Positions 10,070 through 22,831 are shown, counted from the stretch's first letter. The stretch is DNA of 64,000 nt from Nectonema munidae (GCA_030549495.1 JAUIRK010000858.1:508501-572500); one strand, 5' to 3'. Made by a program: numbers and translations. The notes: generated by a model not told the origin, from the sequence alone.

Positions 10070-11920
10070 GGAAAGAATACAAAATAAATGAGATTTTGAA
10101 CTTTTCTCTGAGGCACTTCTTATTTATTACCTGGGTCGTTGTTATTCGCAAAACAAATAAAGATACGATTAAAATTATTTCATTCCTTTTATTTATCCAC
10201 TCAGCACATTCACAAGAGGGAAAAATTTTCTCTTTATTAAAACATGCTCTATTTCTCTTTGGATGTGTTATTTGTTCAAAGAGTTCAGAGGAAAGTTATG
10301 ACTAGCGCATACTATTTTCAATAAAATTAGCAAAAAATTATCAAATTTATTAAAAATAAATAGACGTTATTCAAACAGTGATTTTCGAATATAACGCTAT
10401 TTAAAAAGTATGGAGTCGGAATCGGTATCTAAAAAATTTAGGAGTCCGACTTCGCAGCCCTGCTAATATTGAAGGAATCAGGATCGTTAATAGAGTATCA
10501 AGTTTCCATGAATTCAAGATTTATGGATTTTCTATAAGGTAAAATTTCAATGAGATCTGTTAGGAATTAATGGTCTCTGTTTATTAGTATGTGCTCGATC
10601 AATCAATTCTAATAATTTATTAAAAAATTATTTAGATGCGAAGTTTTAAATATGCTTTTTGTTAGTTGACATTTTGTTTATAATCTCTTTGAGTTGCGCG
10701 TATAAAAGTAACTAAACAGGTCTCCGATTATAATTTATGCACATTAATTTAGTTTAATGGAATTTTATGTTCTAAGGTGCTGATTTTCTAATCCTATTTT
10801 TAATTTTACAATACATAAATATAATTTTCTTATGTGATTTACATTACATTAAACTAAAAATTTAGAAGAAAATCTTTCGAACAGAAATGGACAATTCCAT
10901 AAATGGAATAAATGCAAAACTTAGTAAACAAGTTTAAGTAATAAACTTTATTGATTAAAACACAAATACTTAATCAGGATGTGATATTTTCCCTTCCCAA
11001 GGTTTCTTCAGACAGGTAGAAAGAGATAAATTATATAAGTATGAAATATAATATTGATGTATAACAAAACTCAATCGAAGAATTACAACATAGAATAAAA
11101 TATAATTTCAACATTATAAATTTAACTCCAAAAATTATTTATTTTATACACAAAAATAAATAAATTTATATCAATGAAAATAAATTTGTAAAATATTATT
11201 AGTTAAAAATATACCATGTTATAATTGTATTGAAATACGTATAAATAAAATTTTGTTTTATATTTGTTGGCATGTAAAATCCTTATTGGCATCATTTAGT
11301 TATGCCCGTTTTTTGAAATGCTTGTGTTGAACATGTGAATAACACTAGTTTAAAGATATGTATATATTGTACAACATTAAACTTTTTGAATTTGAAAAAC
11401 TTTAGAAGAACAGATTAGTATTCAAAACAAAAATTTTTAAATTATTCTTCAATGTGCAAAATTTAATGTTATTTTTTATATGAATAGCAAAACCCAATGT
11501 AAAGAAGCTCGTTTTGAAAAACTACACACATGTACTCCTGGTTAATATAATTAAATTAATTTGCTTCCAAGTCACACCAAGGTCCTTGAAGAGAAATTCC
11601 AAGCAAAGGAGAAACCAGCTTGTCTTTTATTTCGCTTATAAAAGTTAGTAATTCGTAAAATTTACTTTTTTAAAGATTGTATATTAATACTTATTATATT
11701 AGTTTTATAAATTTTGCAAGGAATGTTATCGATAAAAATATTCTGAACTTTTTAAGCAACAAGTTATATTGTCAAAAAAAATAAGTTTCTAAGGAAAAGA
11801 AATTTATTTTTTTTAGTGTTCTTACTTTTTAGTGTTTAGATTCTTACAGTTCCAGTCCATTTGTTTGATTGATTGAAATTGACGCAGCTTGTAGATTCCA
11901 TTTGTTTGAGTGATACTTTT
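10070..11920. other. AP2S1 upstream side: intron 1 and/or promoter, no gene recognised
   Basis: AT-rich DNA. At 10405-10462 lies a fragment of the CAGGGCTGCGGAGTCGG hAT-type end (inverted, CGCAGCCCTG). On the minus strand, ATG followed by GTATAT at 11217-11210 is the only ATG/GT found here that could be the missing AP2S1 start exon, but its donor is poor. Nothing else is supported. Confidence 0.4.
10405..10462. repeat. fragment of the GGAGTCGG hAT-type family
   Basis: ATGGAGTCGGAATCGGTAT and GTCCGACTTCGCAGCCCTG match the terminal sequences of the element at 3080-3826. The internal part is missing. Confidence 0.65.
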
Positions 11921-12138
11921 AACGTACTCCATTATATCTGGTCGTTGTCACCTTGCCAAATTTTATCTTCCTAAATTTTCCTGTTTCAAGAACTTTTTAA
12001 CCTTCCTTTTTATTTATATTTCACATTTTAATATCATTTCATTTCTTTCTTTGCATGTTGTTTTAGAGGGTATCTTTATTCTTTATTTCGTTTTAATTTT
12101 TTTTATTGAGGATTTTACTACCCTCCACCTTTCCTATT

Positions 12139-13172
12139 ATGGACGAGTCCAATTTAGATAATTGCAGAAGTACAAAGAGAGATTATGACACGTCTAATTT
12201 TAACTTGATTGATAATTTGAAATTGATTGAAGATAAGTATACTTCTGCTGTTAATGGGGATAATAATTCCCTTCTTTTGATTAAGAGTATTGTTTCTGAT
12301 TTTAAAGATTTAATTATTAATAAATTCTCTGAACAATTATTAGAGATTTCTGATCTTTCTAAAAAACCGTCTTTGACATATGCTGAAGTGGTCAAGACTC
12401 CGACTAAGTTGACTTCAGATTTTTTCTCCCCTACTAACTGTGTAATTGTCAAAACTAGCATTGTGAATCCTACCAAAGCCAAATTGAGTTAAATGGAAAA
12501 AGATATTGTGCGTATGATAAGCCCCAATGAAAATAAAATACAAATAAAAAATCTCAAAATACATAATAATGGTAAAGCTTACATAAATTTGGAAAATAAG
12601 AAAGACAAGCCCCTTGCAATATCAATTTTGAAAAATAATTTTGAAGTTATAGAGAATAAGGTCTTCAAGCCTAGATTCATTATTAAGAATATAACCAAGA
12701 ATACTGACAAAACCGATATTCTCGAGTCTATCAACGGGTGTAACTACTATATTTCAACTTTAGGAGGTGTCTCACTTATAAAGATTATTGAAACTAAGAA
12801 TAAATATTTTGACTTCGCCCTAGTAGAACCAAACACACCTGAAGTCGCTATTTACCTGTCCAAATGTAGTGATATTTTTGTGGTTATAGTTCGTTACCGA
12901 TTAGTTTATCTATTAGAAGAGTTTTAGTTTGTAGAAACTGTGGCAAATTTGGCCACCTATCGGCACACTGCCAATCTTCAAATTCTAAGTGCTTGAAATG
13001 TAGCAAACTAGGACATAGCGGCAACAACTGCTCTGCCCCTAATATAACATGTACTAACTGTAAAGGTTCCCATTCGTTTGAGAGCAAGACTTGTTCCGCT
13101 TATATTAAAAAACTTAATGAACAAGAAAATTTTTGCCATAACGCTTTAGCCTCTTATATAAATAATTTATAA
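12139..13172 (+). pseudogene. LINE copy 1 ORF1, gag-like nucleic-acid-binding protein
   Basis: ATG at 12139 (MDESNLDN) aligns with the ORF1 start of the other copy (MDESTSSM, 17923). The C-terminal part carries three knuckles: CRNCGKFGHLSAHC and CLKCSKLGHSGNNC (both CX2CX4HX4C) and a variant CTNCKGSHSFESKTC. One in-frame stop near 12490 and a frameshift near 12890 interrupt it. Its TAA ends on the A of the ORF2 ATG at 13172. Confidence 0.85.
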
Positions 13173-16124
13173 TGGTTCTTAAGATTCTTCATACTAACTT
13201 AAGAAAATCTTTAATAGCGTTCAATAGCTTGCTTATTTTTCTTGAAGACCAAAGATACGATATTGTATCAATGAACCTTATATCTATAAGAATAGTCTTC
13301 CTTTTATTCCTCTTTCATGTTATTCCATTATTCATAGCTCTCCTCCCAACCTTTCTTCCATTTTATATAAGAAGTGTCTAAACATCAAACTAGTAGACGA
13401 ACTCTCTAACACATACTTAACTACTGCTGCTTGCTTTCTTCAAGGGTTCACCTTTTTTTGCGTATCGGCCTATTTTCCTCCTCAATCCATCAATAATGTA
13501 AACTTTTTCTTTTCTTCTATACTTCCTACTATAGCGTACGAACGTTTATTGTTATTTGGGACACAAATGCTAGACATGTTTTTTGGGATTGTAAATCCAA
13601 TAATCAAGGAAATTTTTTATATGAAAAACTGATTGAGAATAATTTGCACATAATTGATTCTTCCAAGTCGCCCACATTTAACAGCCTTAAAACAGATGTA
13701 AGCTACAACTCTCATATTGATCTGACTATCTGTAATGATATGATGCTTCTATTTATTCAATCATGGAACATACTTGATGAGTGCAGTTTTCCTGATCATG
13801 CCTATATTGATATTTCTCTTAACCTAAGCCTACCGACATATCCTATTACATTTCTGAAAAAAGTAACCAATGAAAAATTACTCATAGATAACCTAAAATT
13901 ACTTTTTGAAAAAAATGACGACATATTTAGCCATACACCTAGCAACCACCTAGAAATTGAAACCTATGCAGAAGTACTGATTAATTGCATAACTTCAGCA
14001 GAAAATTTTTTACAGAATGTGATAAAGTGTAAGAAACAATTTTGGAGCCCAGCCCTACACTCATTGAGAAAAAGAGTTCGCTACTTCCACAAAAAGTATA
14101 AATTGTCCAGTAATGAAACTAATCTTAATGCATATTTAAACATTAAGAAATTTTATCGCAAGAAAATTTTGGATTTTAAGAAGATGAAATGGCACGAATT
14201 CCTTGACTTTAACCCCTCAAATATCTGGAAAAAAATAAACTTACTAACAGGTAGTAAAGCGAAATCTCGTACCAATACACATTCCATTTGTGAACGCCTC
14301 TCTGTTGGTTCAAATAACGAAGCATTTAATATTCTTGATTCTATATTCTTTCACAAGCTTAGTTGTGATATTCCTAATTTCTCTCAGGAAGATTTTACCT
14401 TTGAGCCTATTAGCTCCAATGAAATTAATTTTGTTTTAAGAACATAAGTTTGAACTCTAGCCCAGGTTTTGACAATATATCATTCAATTCTATCAAGCGA
14501 ATACTTTGTGTAATAGAACCATATATTTTGACACTTTTCAACTCAATTATAAAGTTGAAACATTTCCCCAGCACTTTTAAAAAGGGAGAAGTCATACTTA
14601 TTCCAAAAAATAACTGTCCATCCAATAATATTGATGATTACAGACCAATCACTCTTTTACCTTGTCTTGGAAAATTATGCAAAAAAACCTTCCGACTTCG
14701 CTTGATTAATCACATAGAAGTAACTCAATGCATCAACGAGAATCAATTTGCTTACGCATATCATTGTTCGTCCGAAATTGCAATTGAAAGATTAGTATCC
14801 ATTGTTTATTCTTGTTTCAAGACTTAAAGGTGTCTTACCACTTTTTTTTATTGATTTTAAGGGCGCCTTCAATTTAGCCTGTCATAGCTGCATCTTGAGA
14901 AACATGCATAAAATGCGCTTTCCCATTTATTTGATTCTTTTTGTGAAATCATACTTGTCGGATCGGGTCATATTTCTAAGAAGCCAACCTAATACATCTA
15001 CAATATTAAGATGCTCTACCCCTCAAGGTGGTTGTCTTTCAGACCTCCTATTTATTATCTTGGTTAATCCCCTACTCGAATACTTGAAAAAGTTATCATG
15101 TTTTTACCAATTTTATTCTGACGATCTGGTCATTGGCATTTGTGGTAATGATCCCACTCAAAACTTGATCAAATTGAATTCCATTTTAGAGAAAGCACAA
15201 CACTTCGCATCCTTGCTCAACTTGAACTTTAACCTGAAAAAGTGTAAACTTATGAATTTCAGTAGAAAAAAAACGAAATGCCCAAGTTTGTTTTTCAATA
15301 GTCTTACTTTTTCTCCTTTCTCTTCTGTAAAATATTTAGGTATCCATCTAACACCAACTTTGAACTGGCAGGAAAATTTTATCAATAAACATACTAAGTG
15401 TTATACACTTTTTTCCCGGGTAAAGGGCATCTTTGGTTTGTCCTGGCCAAAGCATTTTATTTTTTTCAAAAAAATTCTGTTCAATGTCATAATTCCTTCC
15501 ATTTCATACGGAATAACCTCGTGGGGCTCTGTTCTTTCTAGCAAAAAGTATCTGAATTCTCTCAATGTGCTATATTTCTCAGTGTTGAGAAAGGCACTCA
15601 AATGCAGTGTATCCACCCCAAAAAGTATTATTTTATTATCCTCCTCTTTGAAACCATTTGAATTATATCTGGAAGAACTCATTCTTTGTAAAAAGATTTC
15701 TTTCATTTCAAAAAATCAAAAATACCTTTCCTTTGGACTTAAGTTTTCTCCCCAGGTACATCTCTCGAACTATGACCATTTCCAAAAACTCTTCATCAAG
15801 TATTTTGGATACTACTTTTCTGATTCATTCTCTCTTCAATCTCCACCAACAACTTACAATATCCCTATTGTAAACTTCACTCCTAAAGTTTCTATCTGTC
15901 CGTCTAAATCCCAGGCAATTAAACTTTGTCAGAAGCTCTCTTCCTCTTCTAATTTGCCTCTTATTTTCACTGATGGCTCTTACGATCGTCTTTTGTCTAA
16001 TGTTGCTTGCTCTTTTGTCGTTTTTATCAATAACTTCAGTGTGCCATTTTATTCGGACTCCTTCAATATTGGTTGCTTCCCTTCTTCATTTGTTGCAGAA
16101 TCTACAGCTTTACTCTCAGCATAA
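13172..16124 (+). pseudogene. LINE copy 1 ORF2, endonuclease / reverse transcriptase / partial RNase H
   Basis: Starts MVLKILHTNLRKSL, an AP-endonuclease-like N-terminus. RT motifs in order are SSPGFDNISF, DDYRPITLLPCLGKLCKK, STPQGGCLSDLLFIIL and FYSDDLVIGI (catalytic F-Y-S-D-D, where many LINEs have YADD), then KYLGIHLTPTLNW in the thumb. RNase H begins FTDGSYDRLLSN and breaks off after FVAESTALLSA. Several frameshifts are visible. The two best frames are 13644-14447 and 14802-16124. Confidence 0.88.
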
Positions 16125-16690
16125 CGAGCGGACAAATATGTTTGAGATTGCTCCAATATTCAAAAAATGGCGAATTATTTTCTTTTCTTTACTTTTAAAA
16201 TTTTTAATAGTAACAAAATAATGCTAATTGTTTGTTTCTCAGGTATTATATTTTCTGTATTTTTTACTTTAAACATTCTAGGCTAGATTTACAACTTAAC
16301 CATTATTTCAAAGACTAAATTTTTCTAAAAAGGGGCATTTTTAATAAATATCTTATTAGATTTGTGGATGAAAAAAAAAGTAAAAGAGAGTGTATTATTT
16401 GGTATGTCATCTATTACAACTGAACAAGCTATTATAAATGAATTAAATAAGGTTTGATTTGTCTAACTGTTTTTGTTTTGTTTAACTCGTTGTAACTTAT
16501 GTATTAAAGTAGATAAATCCTTAAAAATTTCCAATTTCACCGTAATAATAGATTTTGTGTACTTCTAATGTAAAAGTAATGATTCATAATTTATTCATCC
16601 GTAGACAATTTTGTTAATATCTTTTCTAAGTAAAAATTATCAATATACTCGTACTCAAAATTACGAAATTGTATTCAAATGAAAACAAAA
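16125..16690. other. unassigned AT-rich DNA between LINE copy 1 and the nested complex
   Basis: Begins exactly where LINE copy 1 breaks off. No protein match, repeat or terminal motif is recognised. Confidence 0.4.
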
Positions 16691-16839
16691 TACCGTATTT
16701 CATCGTCTATAAGTCGCACCCGGACTTTTGAACGATATACAAAGTAAAAAACCTTCCCTATGTTTATGAACCGCACCCCAAACATCCAGCAGCTCAAGTG
16801 ATTATATTTAGAATACAATATAAAATACTCAATATGACT

Positions 16840-17329
16840 GGCATTTGGTATAAAATAATCAAGTGGTGTCAATTGCTGAAGAAACCTCCCATCTTAGTCC
16901 TGGACAGTTTCAGGTGCAACAAGAAAGTAAAAGTTCTACAACAGCTGAAAGACATAAAGAACACCTGCTATTATCCCAGAAGGTCTTATCTCTGTCCTGT
17001 AGCCACTGGATGTCTCCGTTAACCGTCCTTTCAAGGAGAGGATGAGGAAGAAATGGACTGAGTGGATGACTATCGGAAACCAAGCAAGGACCCCCACTGG
17101 ACGACTGAAGACGGTTGATCTACTAACCATCTGTACTTGGATTGTGGAGTCCTGTAAGGACATCCCTACAACTTGTATCACAAATAGGTTTTTGAAATGT
17201 CGGATTTCAAACAAACTTGATGGGACAGTGGAGTAGTTTTTATTGGAGGACGGGGATGATGGGAGTGTTGATGAGGATGTTGAACTTTATTATGACCTAA
17301 CCCTATCCCAGAAGGACAATGACAACTGA
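16840..17329 (+). pseudogene. pogo/Tigger-type DDE transposase, C-terminal half
   Basis: PPILVLDSFRCNKKVKV contains the second catalytic Asp (LVLDSFRCH in relatives), in one frame. After a frameshift come PLDVSVNRPFKERM, KKWTEWMTIG and FLKCRISNKLDGTV, the conserved tail of pogo/Tigger transposases (NRPFK......W..WM......GISNALDG). An acidic C-terminus (EDGDDGSVDEDVE) ends at TGA 17327-17329. At least one frameshift and two in-frame stops (one Gln-type position, one after GTVE) are present. The N-terminal DNA-binding half is missing. Confidence 0.85.
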
Positions 17330-17489
17330 TTCTAGTTCCGATGAAAGGACCTTGATGAATTTTAAATTTAATAAACTGTATTGACATTGCTTTGTATATA
17401 TTTATGTATGATTATGGGAAGTATGATTGTGGATTGAATATATTGAATTTTGACAATGGGATAAAAAAACTTTATTTCTTGTCTATAGT

Positions 17490-17743
17490 CCCTCAACTCA
17501 AACAAACTAAAACTTATACACTTCACACGAAAAAGAATAATTCCACTACCACTGAAACTAAACATATCAACATCACTCACTCCTGAATCACACATAAAAT
17601 ATTTAGGCGTCACATTCCAATCTAATCTAAAATTTTCACTTCACCTCAAAAACATATACACAAAACTCTCACCAACCCTATTCTCTCTAAGAAAAGCCAT
17701 CTCATATAAGTGGGGTCTTCATCCAAAAATCTCAAAGTACATC
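17490..17743 (+). mobile_element. LINE C, 5'-truncated fragment left of the LINE copy 2 insertion
   Basis: Encodes the RT thumb region of a LINE of a family different from copies 1 and 2: IHFTRKRIIPLPLKLNIS, HIKYLGVTFQSNLKF and LFSLRKAISYKWGLHPKISK. It begins abruptly, as expected for a 5'-truncated insertion. A 6-bp CTATAG occurs just before the start (near 17484) and again at 24321-24328, a possible short target duplication. The right half continues at 22832. Confidence 0.8.
17733..17743. repeat. left 11-bp target-site duplication of LINE copy 2
   Basis: CAAAGTACATC, identical to 22832-22842. Read in frame of LINE C it encodes the SKYI part of HPKISKYI, and the second copy continues that frame into YKSIILPVIQYG. 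Confidence 0.9.
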
Positions 17744-17922
17744 GATCCAAGTTTTATAATGTCGTTGTCACCTTTCCAACTTTTGACTTCCTGATTACTT
17801 AATTGTAATCCTTTTATTTTTTCTTTTCCTAATTTTCTTCATATTTCCTTTGTTTTTGTTTTACTTGGCTCTTTGCATGCCTTTTTAACTGGTAAATTAA
17901 TCTTTGATTTTTAATTTGAATA

Positions 17923-18945
17923 ATGGATGAGTCAACTTCATCGATGTGCAAGGCCACTAAAAGGAATTTCGACTCTTCTCATTGTGATCTTGTAAATATT
18001 TTGAAGTTAATTGAAGAGAAATATTTATCTAATTGTAATGGAGACTCTTCCAACTCTTTTTTAGTCAAAAATATTTTTCAGATATCAAAGATTTACTGAT
18101 TGATAAATTCTCTGAATTACAATTAGATAAATCAAGCTCATCAAAATAGTCCATGATTTCTTATTATGAGGCAGCAAAACTTCTCCTAAGTTGACTGCTG
18201 ACTTCTATAGTCCTAATAAATGTGTTATTGTGAAAACTAATGTGAAACCTGATAGGATTAAAATTTCAGAGATGAAAAAATACATTATTAACACTATAAA
18301 CCCCAATGAAAACAAATTAGAAATCTTAAAATTAATAAAAATGGCAAAGCTTATATAAATTTAGAAAATGAAAAAGATAAGCCACTGGCAACCACTATTT
18401 TGAAAAATAATTGTGAAGTTGTTGATGCAAAAATTTTTAAACCCTGATTCTTAATAAAGAGTGTGCCAAATTTTTTTGAAAATAAAGACCTTATCGACTC
18501 TATTAACTTTTGCAACTATTATGTAACAACCTTAGGCGGTGTTAATCTCATCAAAAAAATTGAAACAAAGAATAAGTTTTTTAATTTAGCATTGATTGAA
18601 CCTAATACTCCTGAAGTAGCCAATTATCTTTCAAAATGTACCGATATTTTTTGCGGCTATAATTCATCGCCAATTGAATTGTATATTAGAAAAGTTTTTC
18701 TATGTAAGAATTGTGGTAAATTGGGTCATTCTTCTTCTCATTGCCACTCCATGAACCCCAAATGTTTGAAGTGTAATAAAATAGGACACATTACTAGTAA
18801 TTGTGCTTCACCTGCCCCTATATGTGTTAAGTGTAGAGGTGCTCACACTTTTAACATTAAATTGTGCCCAACCTTTATTAAAAAACAAAAAGAACAAGAG
18901 AATTTTTATTTAAATGTTTTAAACTTATATATTAATACCTCATAA
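17923..18945 (+). pseudogene. LINE copy 2 ORF1, gag-like protein with zinc knuckles
   Basis: Starts MDESTSSMCKATKRNF. The intact last part (18463-18945) contains CKNCGKLGHSSSHC and CLKCNKIGHITSNC (CX2CX4HX4C) and the variant CVKCRGAHTFNIKLC. The central segment TLGGVNLIKKIETKNKFFNL is almost the same in copy 1. Early frameshifts and stops are present between about 18070 and 18450. The stop TAA shares its last A with the ORF2 ATG. Confidence 0.88.
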
Positions 18946-21900
18946 TGGTTTTCAAAATTTTACACATTAATTTACGAAAATCACTTATTGCATATAATAG
19001 TTTGCTTATTTTTCTTGAACATGAAGATTACGACTTTGTTTTGATCAATGAGCCATATCTCTTTAAGAATTCTTTTCCGTTCATTCCTAATCCACACTAT
19101 TCTGTAATTCATAGCCACCCTCCCTGCCTTTCATCCATCTTATTTAAAAACATATTGATATTAGACTTGTCACAAAACTTTCTAACGACTACATTACTAT
19201 AGGGTTAGGCTCAATTCATAATCTTAATTTTCCTTGTTTGTCAACTTATTTTCCACCCATTTCTAGTGATTGTGTAGATTTCTTTTTTAACTCAATATTC
19301 TCGATCATTGCTGGCGAACGAATACTGATAGTGAGAGACACGAATGCACGGCACGTTTTTTGGGATTCCAAAAGTAACTATCAAGGTAACCTTTTGTATA
19401 AGAAGTTAGTCGAACATAACCTGCACATCGTGGACTAAGATAGAAATCTTACCTACAGTAGTTTAAGAACAGATGTGACACTTCAATGACATATTGATCT
19501 TACTATTTGTAATGATGAAATGCTCCCACTAGTCGATTCATGGAATATTTTGGATGAATGTAGTTTCTCAGAACGAATTAACGCTTCATTTGAACCCATC
19601 TCCTTGCCAAACCGCGGTACTGAAGAGAGTTAACAATGAAAAATTGCTTTTTGAAAATCTTTAATTCAACATAACGGCAATATACTAGACGTTATCCCTT
19701 GTTGTCTAAACGATGTTGAGCTGTACGCTATCACTCTAAAAAACTGTATAGTTTATGCCCTCAATCTCTCTACGTTTGAAATAAAATGTAAGAAAAGTTT
19801 TTGGACTCCGGCTTTGCACGCTCTGAGGAAAATGTTCGCTTTTTCCACAAAAAATTCAAACATTTGAAGAATGAGGACAATCTCGTTGCTTATTTAAATA
19901 TTAAGAAATTCTATCGCAAGAAAATTCTTGAGTATAAGAAATTCAAATGGACTGAATTTCTCGACTTCACTCCCTCTAATGTCTGGCAGAAGATAAAAAT
20001 TTTTGACCAATAGCAGGCCAAACAATAGATCTACCCCATTTCTTACTCACAAAGGGCTAAGTTTAAATATTAATATAGACCCAATCTATATTTTGAATCA
20101 CTTTTTTTCATATAATTCCGATTGTTCTCTCCTTTGCACTGTTCAAGGGGACTCCACTTTTATTCCAATAAGTTCTGAAGAACTGAATCTTTGTTTGAAA
20201 AATATACCACCGAAATCAAGCCCAGGCTTTGATAAAATCACTTTCAAAACTATCAAACACTTAATTCCCTTCGTTGAACCTTACATCTTGACCTTATGTA
20301 ATTCGATTCTGTCATTTAAGTGCTTTCCGAAAATTTTTAAGAAGGGAGAAGTTGACTGATCCCTAAAAATAAGTGCGCTATTAACGATATAGAAAATTTT
20401 AGGCCTATAACTCTTCTGTCTTGTTTAGGAATGTTATGTGAGAAAACAGTCAGTCTTCGTATGCTGAATCATATCGACCAATCTCATTTTATCAATGAAA
20501 ATCAATTTCCATATGTTTATCATAGATTCCAGTCGACAGACTTGTTTCTAATGTTTATGCCTGCTTCAATGATCGTGTATGCTTTTCATCCTTTATTATA
20601 TATTTTAAAGGTGCCTTCAATTCAAAGTGTCACCAATGTATCATCAGAAATATGTTTAGGGTGAAGTTTCCTCTATATTTGATCGAGTTCATCAAATCGT
20701 ATTTGTCAGAACGTGTTATTTTCCTTAGAGGTTACACCAACGTTTTTAAGAAATTGAACTGCTCAACGACTCAGGGAGGATGTCTCTCAGATATTCTCTT
20801 CATAATTTTGATTGATCCATTATTAGAATTTCTGAGTAACTCAGCTTGTTTTTACCAAGATTTTTCCGATGACCTTGTAATTGGAGTTGTGGGCAATAAC
20901 CCCACCGATAATCTAGTTAAACTGGATATTCTCTTAACTAAAACCAAACAGTTTGCTGATTTGCTAAATTTGAAACTTAACTTAAAGAAGTGTGCCCTCA
21001 TGAACTTTAGTAAGAAGAAATCCAAATGGCCAGGTTTGCTGTTCATGATTTCAAGTTTTCCCCATGCAATTATGTTAAGTATCTGGGAATTCACTTAACA
21101 CCTAAGTTGAATTGGAGCTTAAATTTTGAATTGAAGCATTCTAAGTGCTACACTCTTTTTTCTAGAGTAAAAAGCATTGTGGATTTTCAATGGCCAAATA
21201 ATTTCATCTTTTATAGGAAACTTCTCTTTAATGTAATTCTTCCTTCTTTCACTTACGGTATCATATCCTGGGGTATGATTTTCAAGCATAAAAATATCTG
21301 AACATCTTCAGTGTACTATTTTACTCTATATTAAGAAAAGCTCTAAAATGTCAAATATCTACCCCCAAAACTCTTATTCTTGTGGCTACCTCTTTAGTTC
21401 CAGTTGATTTATACCTTGAAAAGCTTATTTTTTCTAAGAAAATCTCGTTCATCTCTAAAAATCAACATTATGAATCTTTTGGATTAAGCTTCTCTCCCAA
21501 TATCCACTACTCCAATTACGACCTCTTTCAACACCTGTTCCGAAAATACTTTGGAAGTTATTTCTCCCATTGCTTTAAAATTCAGCCTCCTCCACGATCA
21601 TACAATCTTTCCATTATAAATTTCCAACCAAAATCACAATCTGTTCTTCTAAAGCCCAAGCGCTAAAATTATGCCAAAATATCTCTTACTCATCGAAATT
21701 TCCACTCATATCCACTGACGGTTCTTATGATAACTCTTCGTCCAACGCAGCATCCTCTTTCGCAGTATTTTTAGATGATCTAAGCAAACCATTATACTCT
21801 TATTCATTTAGTATAGGTGCTTATGCTTCTTCTTTTTCCGCAGAATCCGCCGCTTTGATATCTGCGTTACAGTATTTATCTAGTAATAAAAGGTGTTTTC

Positions 21901-22499
21901 CCAATTACTCAATTATATTTATTCTCTCCGATTCACTGTCACTAATCAAATCAATAAAGCATAAATCTCTGAACTTTTCAATTGCTGAAATATTCCATCT
22001 CTATTTAGACCTAATTTTTTACTTTTCCATCCGATTTTGATTGGTGCCCAATCATAGTGGAATTTTGGTAATGAATTTGTAGATAAGCTTGCTAAATTAG
22101 CTTTAAACACACCAGGCAGTACCCATCTCTTATCGACTAAATCCTTAAAAAACTATATTCGATCAAAAGTTGAAAAGTTCTGAATTCAAGAGTGGCAAAT
22201 GAGCAAAACTTGTAAGTATTCTTTCATCGATTTGATAAGCTTTAAGCATAAGTTGTAAAAAAAAAGCTTTTTCAAACAATGCGAAGCATAAGTTGAAAAA
22301 CAGTGTCATTGCAATTCCACCAGTAGTATTAAGATGGCATTCTGGTAATTGCAGATGCAAAAAGTTTCTGCACCTAATAGGTAAATCCGAAGATGCTATA
22401 TGCCGCTTTTGCAACGACTTGGAAACTCCCAAACACCTCTTGTTTCTTTGTTCAACAACTTCTATTTTAACAGACCGATTCAATGTCTCTCTCATCTAA
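18945..22499 (+). pseudogene. LINE copy 2 ORF2, endonuclease / reverse transcriptase / RNase H
   Basis: Starts MVFKILHINLRKSL. Endonuclease motifs are LINEPYLFKNSF and VRDTNARHVFWDSKSN (D.N). RT motifs are SSPGFDKITF, STTQGGCLSDILFIILIDPL and FSDDLVIGVVG (catalytic DD), then KYLGIHLTPKLNW. The RNase H core TDGSYDNSSSN and SAESAALISAL, with ILSDSLSLIKSI, follows. A C-terminal CRFCNDLETPKHLLFLC motif ends the ORF. It is interrupted by many frameshifts (segments from 19238, 19801, 20003, 20652, 21026, 21382, 21855 and 22293). Confidence 0.88.
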
Positions 22500-22831
22500 A
22501 ATAGCGATTTCCCTTTAACTTCATTACCAGAAATTTGTCATAGACCTCATTTGATAACTCGATTTGCATCATTACTTAAGTCAATTGAACTAATTTTGAC
22601 GTATAATCCACCTTATTTATTTTGCTTCTCACCCAAGCATGTCCCTTCTTTACATTCTTATGTTTCTACCTCTATCTTTTCTTTTCTTAAATTCTTTACT
22701 TTCTTTACACCTTTTACCCTTAACGTGACAAAGATGTTACCCTTCTGTTTCACACTTTTAAGCACAATTTCCAGCTTTTGGACCTTCAGGTCTACAGGCT
22801 GCGTCAACTACAACAAACAAACAATAAAAAA

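Larger units (their letters stand above)
11930..16124 (+). mobile_element. LINE copy 1 (I/Jockey-type non-LTR retrotransposon), 3'-truncated
   Basis: A non-LTR retrotransposon with a 5' leader (shared CGTTGTCACCTT motif near 11943), a gag-like ORF1 with zinc knuckles and ORF2 with endonuclease, reverse transcriptase and the start of RNase H. It shares protein sequence throughout with the longer copy at 17744-22831. It stops abruptly inside the RNase H domain at AESTALLSA, so the rest of RNase H, the C-terminal Cys-His motif and the 3' UTR are gone. ORF1 and ORF2 both carry stops and frameshifts. No target-site duplication can be defined because the 3' end is missing. Confidence 0.9.
17744..22831 (+). 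mobile_element. LINE copy 2 (same family as copy 1), nearly full length, inserted in LINE C
   Basis: About 5.1 kb: 5' leader 17744-17922, ORF1 17923-18945, ORF2 18945-about 22499, then a 3' UTR ending in an A-rich tail (AACAAACAATAAAAAA). It is flanked by an exact 11-bp duplication. Domain order is gag with CCHC knuckles, endonuclease, RT, RNase H and a C-terminal Cys-His motif, as in the I superclade. Both ORFs carry frameshifts and stops, so it is no longer active. Confidence 0.93.

Noticed and set aside
9892-10305. 137-codon plus-strand frame
   Set aside because: Antisense shadow of the AP2S1 exon that encodes residues 2-51.
11210-11217. ATG followed by GTATAT on the minus strand as AP2S1 exon 1
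   Set aside because: Poor donor match and no supporting context; kept only as a weak candidate in the text.
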